From assembly GCA_023630585.1 (NCBI GenBank), contig CM042555.1:6054501-6118500 (forward strand): 64,000 bases of DNA. The letters are read 5' to 3'. The DNA comes from Cranoglanis bouderius (Eukaryota > Chordata > Actinopteri > Siluriformes > Cranoglanididae). The position numbers and the translations under genes were made by a program. The notes under the pieces are model-generated. The model made no database searches, was not told the origin of the DNA, and worked only from the letters and a program-made list of their open reading frames with translations. This document shows, in pieces, positions 11,218 through 23,109 of this stretch (position 1 is the stretch's first letter; every line of letters starts with the position of its first letter).

Positions 11218-11333
11218 CCACTCATGGTTCTCTTCAAATCGTATAAATCTTTCGCCTTTTACTAAAGATTTCCGTGGGGAGGACCATTATGAGTACAAAT
11301 TAATTTTTTGTTGCTCCATCTAACGGTGGAGCT
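11218..11333 (+). ncRNA. U5 spliceosomal snRNA (type b, copy 1)
   Basis: A 116-nt U5 gene. 5' ACTCATGG pairs with CCATTATGAGT, loop I is CGCCTTTTACTAAAG, the Sm site is AATTTTTTG, and the 3' hairpin is GCTCCA...TGGAGC. A 3'-box-like GGTCAAAAATAAGAAAAA follows within 25 bp. All structural elements are intact. Confidence 0.92.
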
Positions 11334-12057
11334 CATTCTCCTGGTCAAAAATAAGAAAAATAACATGATATGTATGTGACTTTATATTTTGTCAATATGT
11401 TATTCCAAGCTGCTCTGTTCTTATAATGTTTTCCAATGACTTTTAACAGTTAGATGTTATTTGAAAAAACAAACAAACAACAGAACGTGGTCAAAAACCA
11501 TTAAGATAAAGTTGATCAATTTGACGGTGTTCTTTAATAAAACCAAGCACGGTTCCATCTTCTTCACAGAAAAAAAAAAAACTAATTCCAAGCATAAACA
11601 AACTGTATAAAAAAGATCTTGTGTTTTCTAACACGTAAAGATGAAAAGTAAATTTAAATTAATCAAGCTTTAGCGATACTAATTAAATAACTCAGAGGAA
11701 GCATGGGCAAGGTCTTGCCATCATCTTCGAGACTGTTTTGGACAATTTGGTTTGTTCGGTTGAAACGCCATTATTAGATTCATACTAGGTTGAAAAAAAA
11801 ATCACTGATAGATCAATCACTATGATGAATGCATCGTTTAACTATTACATGTGCTTCTATCTCACCAAAAAGTCCATATTGTAAGTATTCTTTACCGAAA
11901 CCTGTATTAGTTACTTTTATTATCATATAACACTATAGTTTCCTTCACCTACTTCCTGTATTACAGCGTCATAAAGCACAATTCACTACCGAAATCCCTT
12001 AGAGTAAAAACAAAAAAAAAAAAAAAACAACCAACCAACCAACCAATATATATATTG
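11334..12057. other. tail of segment Q
   Basis: Includes the snRNA 3' box, then AT-rich sequence shared by all three copies. No gene is recognised. It ends in A-run, CCAA repeats and a short TA run where the truncated Tc1 starts. Confidence 0.6.
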
Positions 12058-13039
12058 ACACACACAGACGTGTCAAGGAATTTGGCTACAGTTGTCGTAT
12101 TCCTCTTGTTAAGCCACTCCTGAACCACAGACAACGTCAGAGGCGTCTTACCTGGGCTAAGGAGAAGAAGAACTGGACTGTTGCCCAGTGGTCCAAAGAT
12201 CTCTTTTCAGATGAGAGCAAGTTTTGTATTTCATTTGGAAACCAAGGTCCTAGAGGAAGGGTGGAGAAGCTCATAGCCCAAGTTGCTTGAAGTCCAGTGT
12301 TAAGTTTCCACAGTCTGTGATGATTTGGGGTGCAATGTCATCTGCTGGTGTTGGTCCATTGTGTTTTTTGAAAACCAAAGTCACTGCACCCGTTTACCAA
12401 GAAATTTTGGAGCACTTCATGCTTCCTTCTGCTGACCAGCTTTTTGAAGATGCTGATTTCATTTTCCAGCAGGATTTGGCACCTGCCCACACTGCCAAAA
12501 GCACCAAAAGTTGGTTAAATGACCATGGTGTTGGTGTGCTTGACTGGCCAGCAAACTCACCAGACCTGAACCCCATAGAGAATCTATGGGGTATTGTCAA
12601 GAGGAAAATGAGAAACAAGAAACCAAAAAATGCAGATGAGCTGAAGGCCACTGTCAAAGAAACCTGGGCTTCCATACCACCTCAGCAGTGCCACAAACTG
12701 ATCACCTCCATGCCACGCCGAATTGAGGCAGTAATTAAAGCAAAAGGAGCCCCTACCAAGTATTGAGTACATGTACAGTAAATGAACATACTTTCCAGAA
12801 GGCCAACAATTCACTAAAAATGTTTTTTTTATTGGTCTTATGAAGTATTCTAATTTGTTGAGATAGTGAATTGGTGGGTTTTTGTTAAATGTGAGCCAAA
12901 ATCATAACAATTAAAAGAACCAAAGACTTAAACTACTTCAGTCTGTGTGCACTGAATTTATTTAATACACGAGTTTCACAATTTGAGTTGAATTACTGAA
13001 ATAAATGAACTTTTCCACGACATTCTAATTTATTGAGAT

Positions 13040-13043
<4 letters not shown>
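12058..13043 (+). mobile_element. Tc1/mariner element A, 5'-truncated, broken transposase
   Basis: Same family as 13133-14641 but lacking the left terminal repeat and the transposase N-terminus. Homology begins at ACACAGACGTGTCAAGG. A 7-nt deletion near 12252 shifts the frame. Downstream, 12287-12766 still encodes the QQDLAPAHTA and LNPIENLWG catalytic motifs. The right end GATGCACGTGTG is shared with the element at 33876. The two are therefore probably the same ancestral insertion carried by the duplication. Confidence 0.88.
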
Positions 13044-13101
<58 letters not shown>

Positions 13102-13132
13102 GTATGTATGTATGTGTGTGTATATATATATA
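13044..13132. repeat. (TG)n/(TA)n/(TATG)n microsatellite
   Basis: Alternating TG, TA and TATG runs between the two Tc1 copies. The matching run in copy 2 is at 35379-35548. Confidence 0.9.
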
Positions 13133-14641
13133 CAGGTGCATCTCAATAAATTAGAATGTCGTGGAAAAGTTCATTTATTTCAGTAATTCAACTCAAATTG
13201 TGAAACTCGTGTATTAAATAAATTCAATGCACACAGACTGAAGTAGTTTAAGTCTTTGGTTCTTTTAATTGTGATGATTTTGGCTCACATTTAACAAAAA
13301 CCCACCAATTCACTATCTCAACAAATTAGAATATGGTGACATGCCAATCAGCTAATCAACTCAAAACACCTGCAAAGGTTTCCTGAGCCTTCAAAATGGT
13401 CTCTCAGTTTGGTTCACTAGGTAAGCCACAAACATTCATTGCCAAAGAAGCTGGCTGTTCACAGAGTGCTGTATCCAAGCATGTTAACAGAAAGTTGAGT
13501 GGAAGGAAAAAGTGTGGAAGAAAAAGATGCACAACCAACCGAGAGAACCACAGCCTTATGAGGATTGTCAAGCAAAATCGATTCAAGAATTTGAGTGAAC
13601 TTCACAAGGAATGGACTGAGGCTGGGGTCAAGGCATCAAGAGCCACCACACACAGACGTGCCAAGGAATTTGGCTACAGTTGTCGTATTCCTCTTGTTAA
13701 GCCACTCCTGAACCACAGACAACGTCAGAGGCGTCTTACCTGGGCTAACGAGAAGAAGAACTGGACTGTTGACCAGTGGTCCAATATCCTCTTTTCAGAT
13801 GGGAGCAAGTTTTGTATTTCATTTGGAAACCAAGGTCCTAGAGTCTGGAGGAAGGGTGGAGAAGCTCATAGCCCAAGTTGCTTGAAGTCCAGTGTTAAGT
13901 TTCCACAGTCTGTGATGATTTGGGGTGCAATGTCATCTGCTGGTGTTAGTCCATTGTGTTTTTTGAAAACCAAAGTCACAGCATCCATTTACCAAGAAAT
14001 TTTGGAGCACTTCATGCTTCCTTCTGCTGACCAGCTTTTTGAAGATGCTGATTTCATTTTCCAGCAGGATTTGGCACCTGCCCACACTGCCAAAAGCACC
14101 AAAAGTTGGTTAAATGACCATGGTGTTGGTGTGCTTGACTGGCCAGCAAACTCACCACACCTGAACCCCATAGAGAATCTATGGGGTATTGTCAAGAGGA
14201 AAATGAGAAACAAGAGACCAAAAAATGCAGATGAGCTGAAGGCCACTGTCAAAGAAACCTGGGCTTCCATACCACCTCAGCAGTGCCACAAACTGATCAC
14301 CTCCATGCCACGCCGAATTCAGGCAGTAATTAAAGCAAAAGGAGCCCCTACCAAGTATTGAGTACATGTACAGTAAATGAACATACTTTCCAGAAGGCCA
14401 ACAATTCACTAAAAATGTTTTTTTTATTGGTCTTATGAAGTATTCTAATTTGTTGAGATAGTGAATTGGTGGGTTTTTGTTAAATGTGAGCCAAAATCAT
14501 CACAATTAAAAGAACCAAAGACTTAAACTACTTCAGTCTGTGTGATTTGAATTTATTTAATACACGAGTTTCACAATTTGAGTTGAATTACTGAAATAAA
14601 TGAACTTTTCCATGACATTCTAATTTATTGAGATGCACCTG
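13133..14641 (+). mobile_element. complete Tc1/mariner transposon (element B)
   Basis: 1509 bp flanked by TA dinucleotides. Terminal inverted repeats of about 200 bp begin CAGGTGCATCTCAATAAATT and end in the reverse complement. It encodes a single uninterrupted transposase and sits inside the microsatellite following element A. It is present only in copy 1, so it inserted after the block was duplicated. Confidence 0.93.
13396..14361 (+). CDS. Tc1-like transposase, DD34E, uninterrupted
   Basis: A 321-residue frame. The N-terminal paired-like helix-turn-helix region lies at about residues 1-110, with AKEAGCSQSAVSKHVNRK near 17-34. The catalytic core has FSDGSKF (first Asp), QQDLAPAHTA (second Asp) and LNPIENLWG (Glu). 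The second Asp and the Glu are separated by exactly 34 residues. It would cut and paste its own element at TA sites. Two changes look harmful. The residue after the first Asp is Gly where sister copies have Glu, and SPHLNPIE replaces SPDLNPIE. Length is slightly short of the usual 340. Activity is uncertain despite the open frame. Confidence 0.9.
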   Translation: MVSQFGSLGKPQTFIAKEAGCSQSAVSKHVNRKLSGRKKCGRKRCTTNRENHSLMRIVKQNRFKNLSELHKEWTEAGVKASRATTHRRAKEFGYSCRIPLVKPLLNHRQRQRRLTWANEKKNWTVDQWSNILFSDGSKFCISFGNQGPRVWRKGGEAHSPSCLKSSVKFPQSVMIWGAMSSAGVSPLCFLKTKVTASIYQEILEHFMLPSADQLFEDADFIFQQDLAPAHTAKSTKSWLNDHGVGVLDWPANSPHLNPIENLWGIVKRKMRNKRPKNADELKATVKETWASIPPQQCHKLITSMPRRIQAVIKAKGAPTKY

Positions 14642-14672
14642 TATATATATGTGTGTGTGTGTGTGTGTGTAC

Positions 14673-14794
14673 CTTCTCCCTCCTGCAGAGCCTTCTGGTC
14701 ACCCACTGCTTCTGGCACCAGTTTAGCATACGAATGTTCTGAACTAGCATCAAACTTGGCAGTGTCAAAATACACTGAGCCATTGGACTCATAA
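14673..14794 (-). CDS. cars1: cars1-like exon 9 (copy 2)
   Basis: 122 nt. Encodes SNGSVYFDTAKF...SYAKLVPEAV and ends ALQEGE plus one base. Donor GTAC leads straight into the TG microsatellite. Acceptor TTGCAG lies at 14795-14800. Confidence 0.85.
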
Positions 14795-14930
14795 CTGCAA
14801 TAAGAAGAACGAGAAGCAAATTAAAAATAATCTTTCAAAATATAAATGAATACATATTTATATTATTCTGAGATAGCACAGTTAAACCATTAAGATGCAT
14901 TAAATATATTAATATCCTATGAGTACTAAC

Positions 14931-15019
14931 CCGTATCCGTTGTCCACTATTTTTTTCACAAACTCCACAATCTCTGGAACATATTCACTGACCCGTGTGA
15001 GGACATCAGGTGGAAGAAC
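14931..15019 (-). CDS. cars1: cars1-like exon 8 (copy 2)
   Basis: 89 nt, VLPPDVLTRVSEYVPEIV...VDNGYG, donor GTTAGT, acceptor CCAG. Identical to copy 3. Confidence 0.85.
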
Positions 15020-15203
15020 CTGGTATTACATCGAGATCGAGTCAGCGTCACTGTTTCAGCGCAATTTAGCTCAACATTCAAAACCCTGGAAGTTCTCAAA
15101 AGCAGTAAATCCATTCAGTCACTTAATTAACCATATTGCAACCTGAGCTTTAAAATGAGAACTGTAAACATTTTCCTGAAGTTAAAACATCAGTTTTACT
15201 TAC

Positions 15204-15344
15204 ACTGAGGGCTTCCATGTCTTTGTGATACTCTCTCTCCCAGTATTTTGGTAACAGGGAGAATATTGAGTTTTCTGTTACTTGGCTGCCAAACTGGGAA
15301 TCCAACCAATCAGACAAAAGGTCCTTGGCTTCTTCTAATAAAAT
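15204..15344 (-). CDS. cars1: cars1-like exon 7 (copy 2)
   Basis: 141 nt, ILLEEAKDLLSDWLDSQFG...DMEALS, donor GTAAGT. Carries WERE where copy 3 has the conserved WEGE, and Ile for Val at its first codon. Confidence 0.85.
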
Positions 15345-15527
15345 CTTATCAGCAGAACACAAATGCAAGATCAAGAAAACAAACCTCACTTTTGTATTAA
15401 GAATATTGAATAGATTACGTATACAAAACAATGTGCTGCATATTGTTCTGAACAAACTAGGTCCCAATTTGAGTCGGTGTGATGTTCTTACAGTATATAT
15501 TATATATGAGAAAGATTCCTTTCCAAC

Positions 15528-15677
15528 CTCATCATGGCTCTGAATGGCAGTATCCTGAGCTCCGCTCTTCATCGACCCCTGTAGTGGAGTCAGCGCAGCC
15601 GTCACTGCTGCATCCAGTCTCTCCAACATCTGCTTTTTATCTGGGTCTGTGGTTTCTGCGAGCTTGACTTTAAAGGG
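15528..15677 (-). CDS. cars1: cars1-like exon 6 (copy 2)
   Basis: 150 nt, PFKVKLAETTDPDKKQMLER and onward to QSHDE, acceptor TTTAG, donor GTTGG. Identical to copy 3. Confidence 0.85.
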
Positions 15678-16937
15678 CTAAATCAACACAAGAAAAAGAC
15701 AACTTAACAATTTAACACTAAACAGATACCAAAACATGTTCCAAGAAGCTGATCATTAGAAATCTGTCCTATCCGAAGTGGGAAGCCACTGCGTGTGTTG
15801 TCACACGTGTGTGTGTTTTTGTTCCACCCCAAACTCAAGGCATCCATGCTGATGAAGTGTGAAAGTGCTTTCTGAACCCAGATGTAGTCTACAGTACGTC
15901 TCTGGTCAGTTGAAAATGATGGTCTGTTGTTTGCGATGAGTAAACTCGGGTGCACACTGCGTCATGTATGAAAGTGATCCGAGCGTGGAATAATGTAACG
16001 GGTCATTCTACTTCCTGTTTCCTGTTTAACAATAACAGGGAAGAGCACGTTTTCTACAGTGAAGTAGAAAATGCCTTCTAGATATATGGAGTGAAGAAGA
16101 CATTTAACTACAAGTGACTCAAAAAAGAACTGATGATTAAATATTAAAGACATATATCCATTTATTTTTCAAAAATTGCACGTCAACATTAAATATCATT
16201 TTATCATCTTTTAGAAAAATCTGAAAAAAATCTGAGATATTCAGTTGATAAATAAAGTTATCAATTATATTATCAGGATTTTCAGTTTTAACTCCTATGT
16301 GACCAATCTCTTGACAAAACTGCAAAACAATCCCACAGGATAAGACTTTTAAAGTCGCCGTGAAGTGCCTTGAAATGATATGTTGCATGTTATTCGATGT
16401 GTTGACGTAATTTCCACTGAAACAGGAAGACAAGGTGGGACATATCAACTGGATCCTCCCCCATTTTAAATAGCCAGTAGTGTTTAGCTTACGTCACATC
16501 TTGGGCTAAGCCATACTTGAAAGTTAGCACCATGGATTTTATAATGTTGGGGGCGGGACACTTCAGATTCTAGAGAGCATTTGACTGGACAGAAAATCTG
16601 ATGAGAAGCTGAAGTGCAGAATGATTTGAATGAATGAAAATTGTTGATCCATATTTGTGGTAGAGAGAGACTGTAAATCTTGAATGCATCCGTCTTCTAA
16701 ATGCGAATTTTGTCAGTGCTTTGGAACACATTAGCTTATAGATAACCTTAAGGCTAACATATTCATACTAAAAGCCAAAAAACTTTTTTGATTTCACTTG
16801 AAAAACTCTGGTTTATGCTTCAGCAATACAAAGTCCAAAAGGTAATATGAGGTACGAATCTGATTTGCACAAGGTCTCAGGCGACATTTACTTCCACAGC
16901 ATGATGAAATGTGTGGAAATGAGCGTTTCTGTCTCAC

Positions 16938-17036
16938 CTCTCTAGCGGTTAAGACGTCCTGCAGGATCTGGGAGGCTTTGGGCTTTTTGGCTCTGTACTG
17001 CTCCAGCAGGTGATTCTGTCTGGCTCGTTTAATGAT
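16938..17036 (-). CDS. cars1: cars1-like exon 5 (copy 2)
   Basis: 99 nt, IIKRARQNHLLEQYRAKKPK...LTARE, acceptor TTTCAG, donor GTGAGA. Identical to copy 3. Confidence 0.85.
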
Positions 17037-18029
17037 CTGAAACACAGCAGAATGTCATTACACATCATCAGTAAAGGCTCAGGCTGCCACATGTGCAACT
17101 TATAAGCCACCTGGTGTAATTATACGAGATATCAGTCCATTTATACTGTGAAAAGCATTAAACTAGTCACATTCCTTGATTGTGATTCTGATAAGGAATA
17201 ACAAATGATTGAGTGTGCTGCTCTAGGACACTAATCAACGACACAAAGTCGAGTTACTGTAACAAAGTTGATTTTCCTAGAACAGCATGTCCTGCTGTGT
17301 GTTCCTCTTATACCACAGTAATTTGCCAACGATTACAATTTTTTTTTATTTATGAAAGAGCGACACATAAAACACCTTTTATATATTTTAATTTGCTAAT
17401 GTATGGAGCGGTTGTGAAAGATGTTAGTTCCTGTTATCACTTATAGTATTATAGCAGCTACAAACAGTTGTCCCCTCATTTTCTCTCGAAAAACAAAGTC
17501 AACAACGTCCTCCATCCTGAAAACTTTCCTGAGGCAAGAAACGTTTAGGAACAGCTTTACCCCGGATACAAAAAGAGCTGACACTGGAGACTCCTTCCAA
17601 AAGTACATAAACGTCTCCTCACAGAAAGCTTTACCATATTAAGTATTACACGTTTTTCTTTGTTGAATAACGTTTTTTTAAAACCTCTTTATTTTCATGT
17701 GGAGTGTCCGCCATACGAGCCCCTGTGAATTACTATAAAAACGAGAACATATTACAACGAGTGCATTAATATAAACCTTAATTAATAAGTTCTTAATTAC
17801 AAACGGAACTACTGTCAAAACTGCTGTTATGGAAAATCAAAGATAGTGTATATTGCATGATTGGCTACGAGTAATAAAACAAACAAACCATTAAAAGATT
17901 TTTATGCTAAAGAACACTCGTTCAAATAGTCAAATGTATCTATTGATTGTATAAATGTAATATACAAGTTGAATTGTAATGAATAAATATCTATTTTTTT
18001 ATTCGCCGTACAAATTCTTAGCTTCTTAC

Positions 18030-18126
18030 TTTGTCGTCAATGTCGGTGATGTTCATGCAGTAGAAGACGTCATATTTGAAATAGTCCATCAAGATTCTTC
18101 TTAGGATGTCGAAAGAAATGTAGGAC
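18030..18126 (-). CDS. cars1: cars1-like exon 4 (copy 2)
   Basis: 97 nt, SYISFDILRRILMDYFKYD...CMNITDIDDK, donor GTAAGA, acceptor CCAG. Met replaces the conserved Lys of ILKDYF. The NITDIDDK motif is intact here. Confidence 0.85.
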
Positions 18127-18151
18127 CTGGAAGGACAAGGACAGCATATAT

Positions 18152-18714
18152 TGTGGAAAATGTCCTGGTTATTCTATAAAAAAGTATTCGAGAGTCTGGG
18201 GTTTAAGATGTCAAAAATCAGACTTTATTGAAAACACAACAAAGCCGAGACGTCTGCAGACCATCTGACAAACATCAGTTTTTATACATTTCTAATACAA
18301 TGATCACATTCAGGCGGGGTTTCCCCATTTTTTCTTTAATCACACCTCTGGCGCTTGCCACAATTATGTGTCCTTCTATGTATCTCAAAAACAACCGCGG
18401 CGCGAGGTCTATCAGTGTATTTTTTAAAAAGTTTCAAGGCTAGACGTCTCAAGGCCTTAATTGGTATTGACAGCCAAAAATGTCAAGGCCTTATTTGGTT
18501 TCAACTATGCAGATAGTGAGTTTCACACTGGGATCATATGCCAAAAGTTTCAAGGCCTGCTTTTTACCTTATACTAAAGGTTTCATCTCCTGATTAATTT
18601 TATTCAATGATTTATTTCCCTTACAATTGATTTATTGGTTAATACATGGAAATGGTTGGTTAAATACTGTCAGCTAATATATAAAAATACATTAGGGTAA
18701 TATATGAAAATACA
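18152..18714 (-). repeat. 3' LTR of the endogenous retrovirus
   Basis: About 563 bp. Read on the minus strand it starts TGTATTTTCATATATTA just after a purine tract and ends CATTTTCCACA. It holds a TATA box (GTATAAAAACTG, about 18280) and AATAAAG polyadenylation signal (about 18220). Its terminal 130 bp are repeated nearly perfectly at 26817-26948. Confidence 0.85.
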
Positions 18715-18717
18715 CTA

Positions 18718-18732
18718 TAAATCCCTCCCTTT
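18718..18732 (-). other. polypurine tract
   Basis: On the minus strand CCAAAGGGAGGGA sits immediately before the 3' LTR, where the plus-strand primer is expected. Confidence 0.7.
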
Positions 18733-19340
18733 GGGACTTACTAAGTCCCACCTACTTCAAGAGAGCAGCCTCACAACTCAATCCACTCACTTACACTAAC
18801 TAGTGATCTGGGCGATCACCTCTTCAGATCTAGCAATGATCAAATTCTGAAGCTGCGCTCTTGTGGAGAACGGGACCAAACATCTCCCCCCACACTTGAC
18901 TAAGAAGGAGTAAAAGATCCCATTTCCCTAAACCTAACAATCAAAATCGACATAGTGTTATAAGCATGTGCGTGTAAATGGTTCAGCTCTTGCCCGTGGT
19001 TGTCACGGCTGTGTAGAATACATTAATGATTTGCATAAAATAATGTGTAATGGAAATCAAGTCTCATAATCAATAAAACATAATCAGTAGTAGTCTGAAT
19101 ACTAATCCAGTGTGATCAGTTACAATCAATAGTGAAAATTCAGCAGGATATATGTCAGTGCACTCGGTTACAATCAGTAGTGAAGACATAAAATTCAGTA
19201 GTAAATATAAAAACGTATAAAAGTAGCTTAGTCTCTCAGTTGACTGATGGATGGTCATCTAGCGGAGCGATGTCTTTCTTCAACCCAGATACTTTGCGTA
19301 TCGTAGAGGGTCACCCTTGGGGAGACGTTAGGCTAGCACT
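18733..19340 (-). other. post-pol region of the retrovirus, no env seen
   Basis: About 600 bp between the integrase C-terminus and the polypurine tract. No surface or transmembrane envelope-like frame is visible on the minus strand. Confidence 0.55.
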
Positions 19341-19344
19341 TACA

Positions 19345-20746
19345 CCCAGGGCATGGCTCATCAAACTTCTTCTTCATCCTCACTTGAGGAACTGGAAACT
19401 TTCATCCTATTTCTGTTCTGGGATCCAATCTGGCTTAGGGGGCCAAGCTTGTATGGCCCTTCCCTTTTGGGCTCGAACACCCCTAGGTACACCTGTCCTC
19501 CAGGAGTCACTGGACAAGGAACTTCTGTCTCCTCACTCGGTCCTCTGTTCCTGTGAATAGATAGCTTAATATATAGCAGTTAGTTATCGCATATATGCTC
19601 TTAGTTCCATTTGCAATTGTTCCAGCAGCAGTCCATCATAAGGACCTCTCAGATATTGCACAGGCATGGGTCGACCCGTAAGCATTTCATGCGGTGTTAG
19701 ATGCATATTTCTGTTAGTCTGCATGCAGTAGCTCATTAGTGCAAAAGGTAGAGCATCTACCCAATTAAGTTTAGTGTCAGCACAAATCTTATTAAGCTTA
19801 ACCTTAAGAGTACAATTCACCCTTTCCACCATTCCTTGTGACTGAGGGTGATACACGCATCTCAATCTCTATTTTATTCTTAACTGCTGTAAGACTGTTT
19901 TTACAGTTCTCTGCACAAAAGCCGATCCATTATCAGAGCTTATCTGTGATGGTATGCCAAATCTAGGTATTATTTCCCTAGTCAAGAATTTAATCACCGT
20001 TTCCACAGCCTGATCTTTTGACGGTATTGCTTCAACCCACCTACTAAATCTATCAATTATTACCAGCATGTACCTTTTTCCTCCCACACTTCTCACCATG
20101 TCTACATAATCTATTACCAGGTGTTTGAACGGTCCTTCTGGTACTGGTATATGTCCTATTGGTGCTGATGTTCCCTTTCTGACATTGTTCTGAGCATAAA
20201 CTTCACACTTAGACAAAACAATACCCACCATTGCTTGTAAATATGGAGACCAATATACGTGTTGTTTTATTTTTCTTATCACTTCTCCCCGTGCACAATG
20301 ATCAAAACCATGGCCATTAGAAATCAGTATTGTAAGTAGCGCTGTGGGTGCAATTATGTATCCCTCATGCGAACGCCATATGCCATTGACATCTCTAGTT
20401 GCACCTCTCTGTTGCCATACAGAGAATTCAGAAACATTTGCCTATTATCTTCTAAGTTAGGTTCAGGCTGGATAAGATCCATCAGTGCTAATACTGCTAC
20501 CTGGCAACCTGAGGCAGATTTGGCTACCAAATCTGCAGCATTATTGTCCTTAATGACAAAGTCATGTGTTTTTTTTTTTTTTTTTGCCTGATATTTAATA
20601 ATTGCTAACCATTTAGGATGCATCATGGCAGAAATCAATTAAACTATTTGTTCAGCATGTTAAAATGGCCATCACTTTTTCTAAAACCTCTTTGCTTCCT
20701 AACAGCTCCAAACAGGTGGCACACACCATGGGCATAAGCAGAGTCA

Positions 20747-20827
<81 letters not shown>

Positions 20828-22335
20828 CAATTCTATCCTTAATCAGTTGACACTATATAGTGAGAGCTTTTAATTCAGCCAACTGGGCAGCTCAAGGGTG
20901 CTCTAAATGTTTGTGAAATTTCAGACACAAAATCTTTCAGATGAAAAGTTCAAACGTAGGCTCAAGGAAATGTGAATTTTGGCTAGGCAATCGTGAGTGT
21001 TCTCAGTGACTGGTTCAAAAGAATTAATTAGGCAGTGCAACACTACAGTTGGTTTGTTAGGCACACTAGCAGGTTTGATAGTTAAATTTTGGGTGGCACA
21101 AAGAGTAACCTCATATCCTGGTCTTTGTTGATCTGTCATGTGTTGCATGCGGATGTTATTCAAATTGGCAGTGACCTGGTGTGATGAGTGTAAGATCAAT
21201 GTGTGAGAGAGAGCAATTTTCCCAGTGGTCTGCACTAAGAGAGCAGCTGCAGCCACAGCATGCAAAAATGCTGGCAATCCCAGTGCCACCAAATCCAATG
21301 TTTTGGATAAATAAACTACAGGCCTGAAGCGCGCCCATACCCCTGAGCCAGGACCCCCCACAGTGGCTCCCCCTCCCTCAGTCACTTATAAGTGAAAGTC
21401 TTTGTTGTAGTTAGACATCCGCAGTACAGGTGCAGAGCAGGTAGCCTTCAATGCTTGGAAAGAGTTCACCGTGTCAGAAGTCCATTCAGTCTTTGTTTTT
21501 TTCTTTAGAACAGCCAGCTCTCAGGATTTTGTCACGAAAAGAGCAATCAGTGATCCACTGATGACAATAGTTTATAATGTCCAGAAGGCTTATATTTGTT
21601 GTGTGGTACGGGGCGGAGGAGGACCCCAATCATGTCCTGTCAGCCTTGGGAGCATGAGAAATTCGAGGGAGTCTCTGACCACAGAGGAGAAGACCGCAGG
21701 GAAGTCCAGAACCCCTGAGGGAGACACACCCAGGTGTGTTGTTGATTTTAGAACGTTAAGGTGAGTAATGGCCTCATGCTCTCAAATGCAGGCACACTGG
21801 GAAAAAAAACTGAATACCTGTCAAGAGCAGAAAAATAATGATTATCATGTGGAATGGAAGAGGTTACATTAGGGACATCAGGCACTAATGGGGTTACTGG
21901 GATAACTAGTTCATTAATTTTACAAACGACAAATTTTGTGTAAAATGCCAAACTCTTCCTCCAGCCTTAGACATTGGTTAATGTGTTATATAGCGGAACT
22001 TTTGGCACAATCACACCCTGCTGTAATAATGCTAGAATAACTGGGCATATCCATTCCTTCTTTTCTGAGGACAGAGGGTATTGTTTACAAAGCACAGGAC
22101 AACTATGTTTCACTTTAGCTTGATACAGTGTACATGTTACCTGTCTTACTTCAACCTTATGTAGCCCATAATGTGTCAGGTCTGTTAGTGAGTTCAAGAT
22201 GAGGGATGCCACCAACACTGTCAGATTCTGAAACTGGAGACAGACAACTGGGAACACACAACTGCAAAGCCCATCATTAAATGTGAGTGACGTGCAATTT
22301 ATGCATCAGATCAAGGCCTAGTAAATTAGAAGGTG
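19345..22335 (-). pseudogene. retroviral pol remnant (protease end, RT, RNase H, integrase)
   Basis: Minus-strand fragments in order. The protease C-terminal motif LLGLDL is near 22300-22330. The RT fingers follow at about 22000-22130 and 21760-21900. Next come the connection/RNase H start (VVYLSKTLD, about 21300) and an RNase H tail (about 20500-20620). Integrase has D (VIDYVDM), D (SSDNGS) and E (QSQGMVER) at about 20130, 19930 and 19830. An integrase C-terminal REGPYK motif lies near 19430. Breaks: frames change between 22258 and 21967, a stretch near 21490-21750 lacks the YXDD region of RT, and stops interrupt RNase H to integrase at 20283-20354 and the integrase between its second Asp and Glu (19866-19868). 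The organisation resembles gammaretrovirus-type pol. It is not functional. Confidence 0.82.
20749..20824. repeat. (TA)n microsatellite
   Basis: Nearly 40 TA units inside the retroviral pol region. Confidence 0.95.
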
Positions 22336-23109
22336 AGTTTTGAGTGATTTGACGCACAGTCAGGATATTTCATAAATATTTCTACTGTTTCTTTGTCAGC
22401 ACGCAACCCTGTGTAAGTCTCTATTGCTGGAAGTCTAAATATAGGCCTGAGTGGGTCCCCTTTTCTATACACTGCATATAGGATCATAGATACTCAATTT
22501 AGGGGATACAGATGTTTGTTTTTTATTGACTATCTCCTTTTCCCTTTCAACTGTATTTGTTGTACAATCTTTATCCACTCAACTTCTGGATCTCTTACTT
22601 GCTCTACATTCACATAAACTACCATACAATCAGTCCACCTCATCTTTAATCTTCTGCCTCGCTTATGTTTAATGTTTTTGTTACCTGCACTATGTAACTG
22701 TTTTTTCCTTTCTTTTATCAAAAGTTATCTACATAAAATTGCTCTTTTCAAAAGCGATCGCTAACCCCTTGTATTTCTTGTAATATTTGATTTAATTTCG
22801 CATCAATTCACTTCTTTAATTCTTATTTTAATGTACTTCTATGATCGAAGGAATAACACCTCTCATAAAAGTGATGTCTTCTACTCTCATGTTTGCATAA
22901 TCTATCAAAATGAGTTCTAGTCTGAAGTCTGCAACAATAAAAATCCAAGCAGCAAAGATGAATTCTTCTCCCTTCCGGCATAGCTTTTCTTAATATCCTT
23001 CTGGTGAACAGAAAAAGTCCTCTACTCTAGGGCTATTTGTGATGTACACTAACCTAATATGATCAAATCCCATCTGTGCTAACAAGTGATAATCCCAATA
23101 ATACGGAAC

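Larger units (their letters stand above)
8427..12057. repeat. segment Q, copy 1 (U5 snRNA cluster block)
   Basis: Near-identical to 29851-33875 and, with local differences, to 48791-52550. The order is a leader of about 800 bp, a U5 gene, a 330-bp tandem repeat array, a second U5 gene, and a tail ending in CCAACCAACCAACC and a short TA run. The leader holds a TATA-like GTATATATAGGG near 8555 followed by a T-run at about 8650. That could be a Pol III unit, but I do not recognise any RNA in it. Confidence 0.9.
14673..18126 (-). pseudogene. cars1: cars1 partial copy (exons 9-4), copy 2
   Basis: Six correctly ordered and phased CysRS exons with intact splice sites, but no start, no HIGH-motif exon and no downstream exons. 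It begins right after the Tc1/microsatellite joint and ends at a retroviral insertion 23 bp upstream of exon 4. Compared with 35568-39022, I count five coding differences, all amino-acid changing and none silent. The changes peculiar to this copy are Lys to Met in exon 4, and Val to Ile and Gly to Arg in exon 7. This fits relaxed constraint. It cannot encode a complete synthetase. Confidence 0.88.

Noticed and set aside
15150..15629. 159-codon minus frame as a single gene
   Set aside because: It reads through two cars1-like exons and the intron between them; splice sites at both exon edges are clear.
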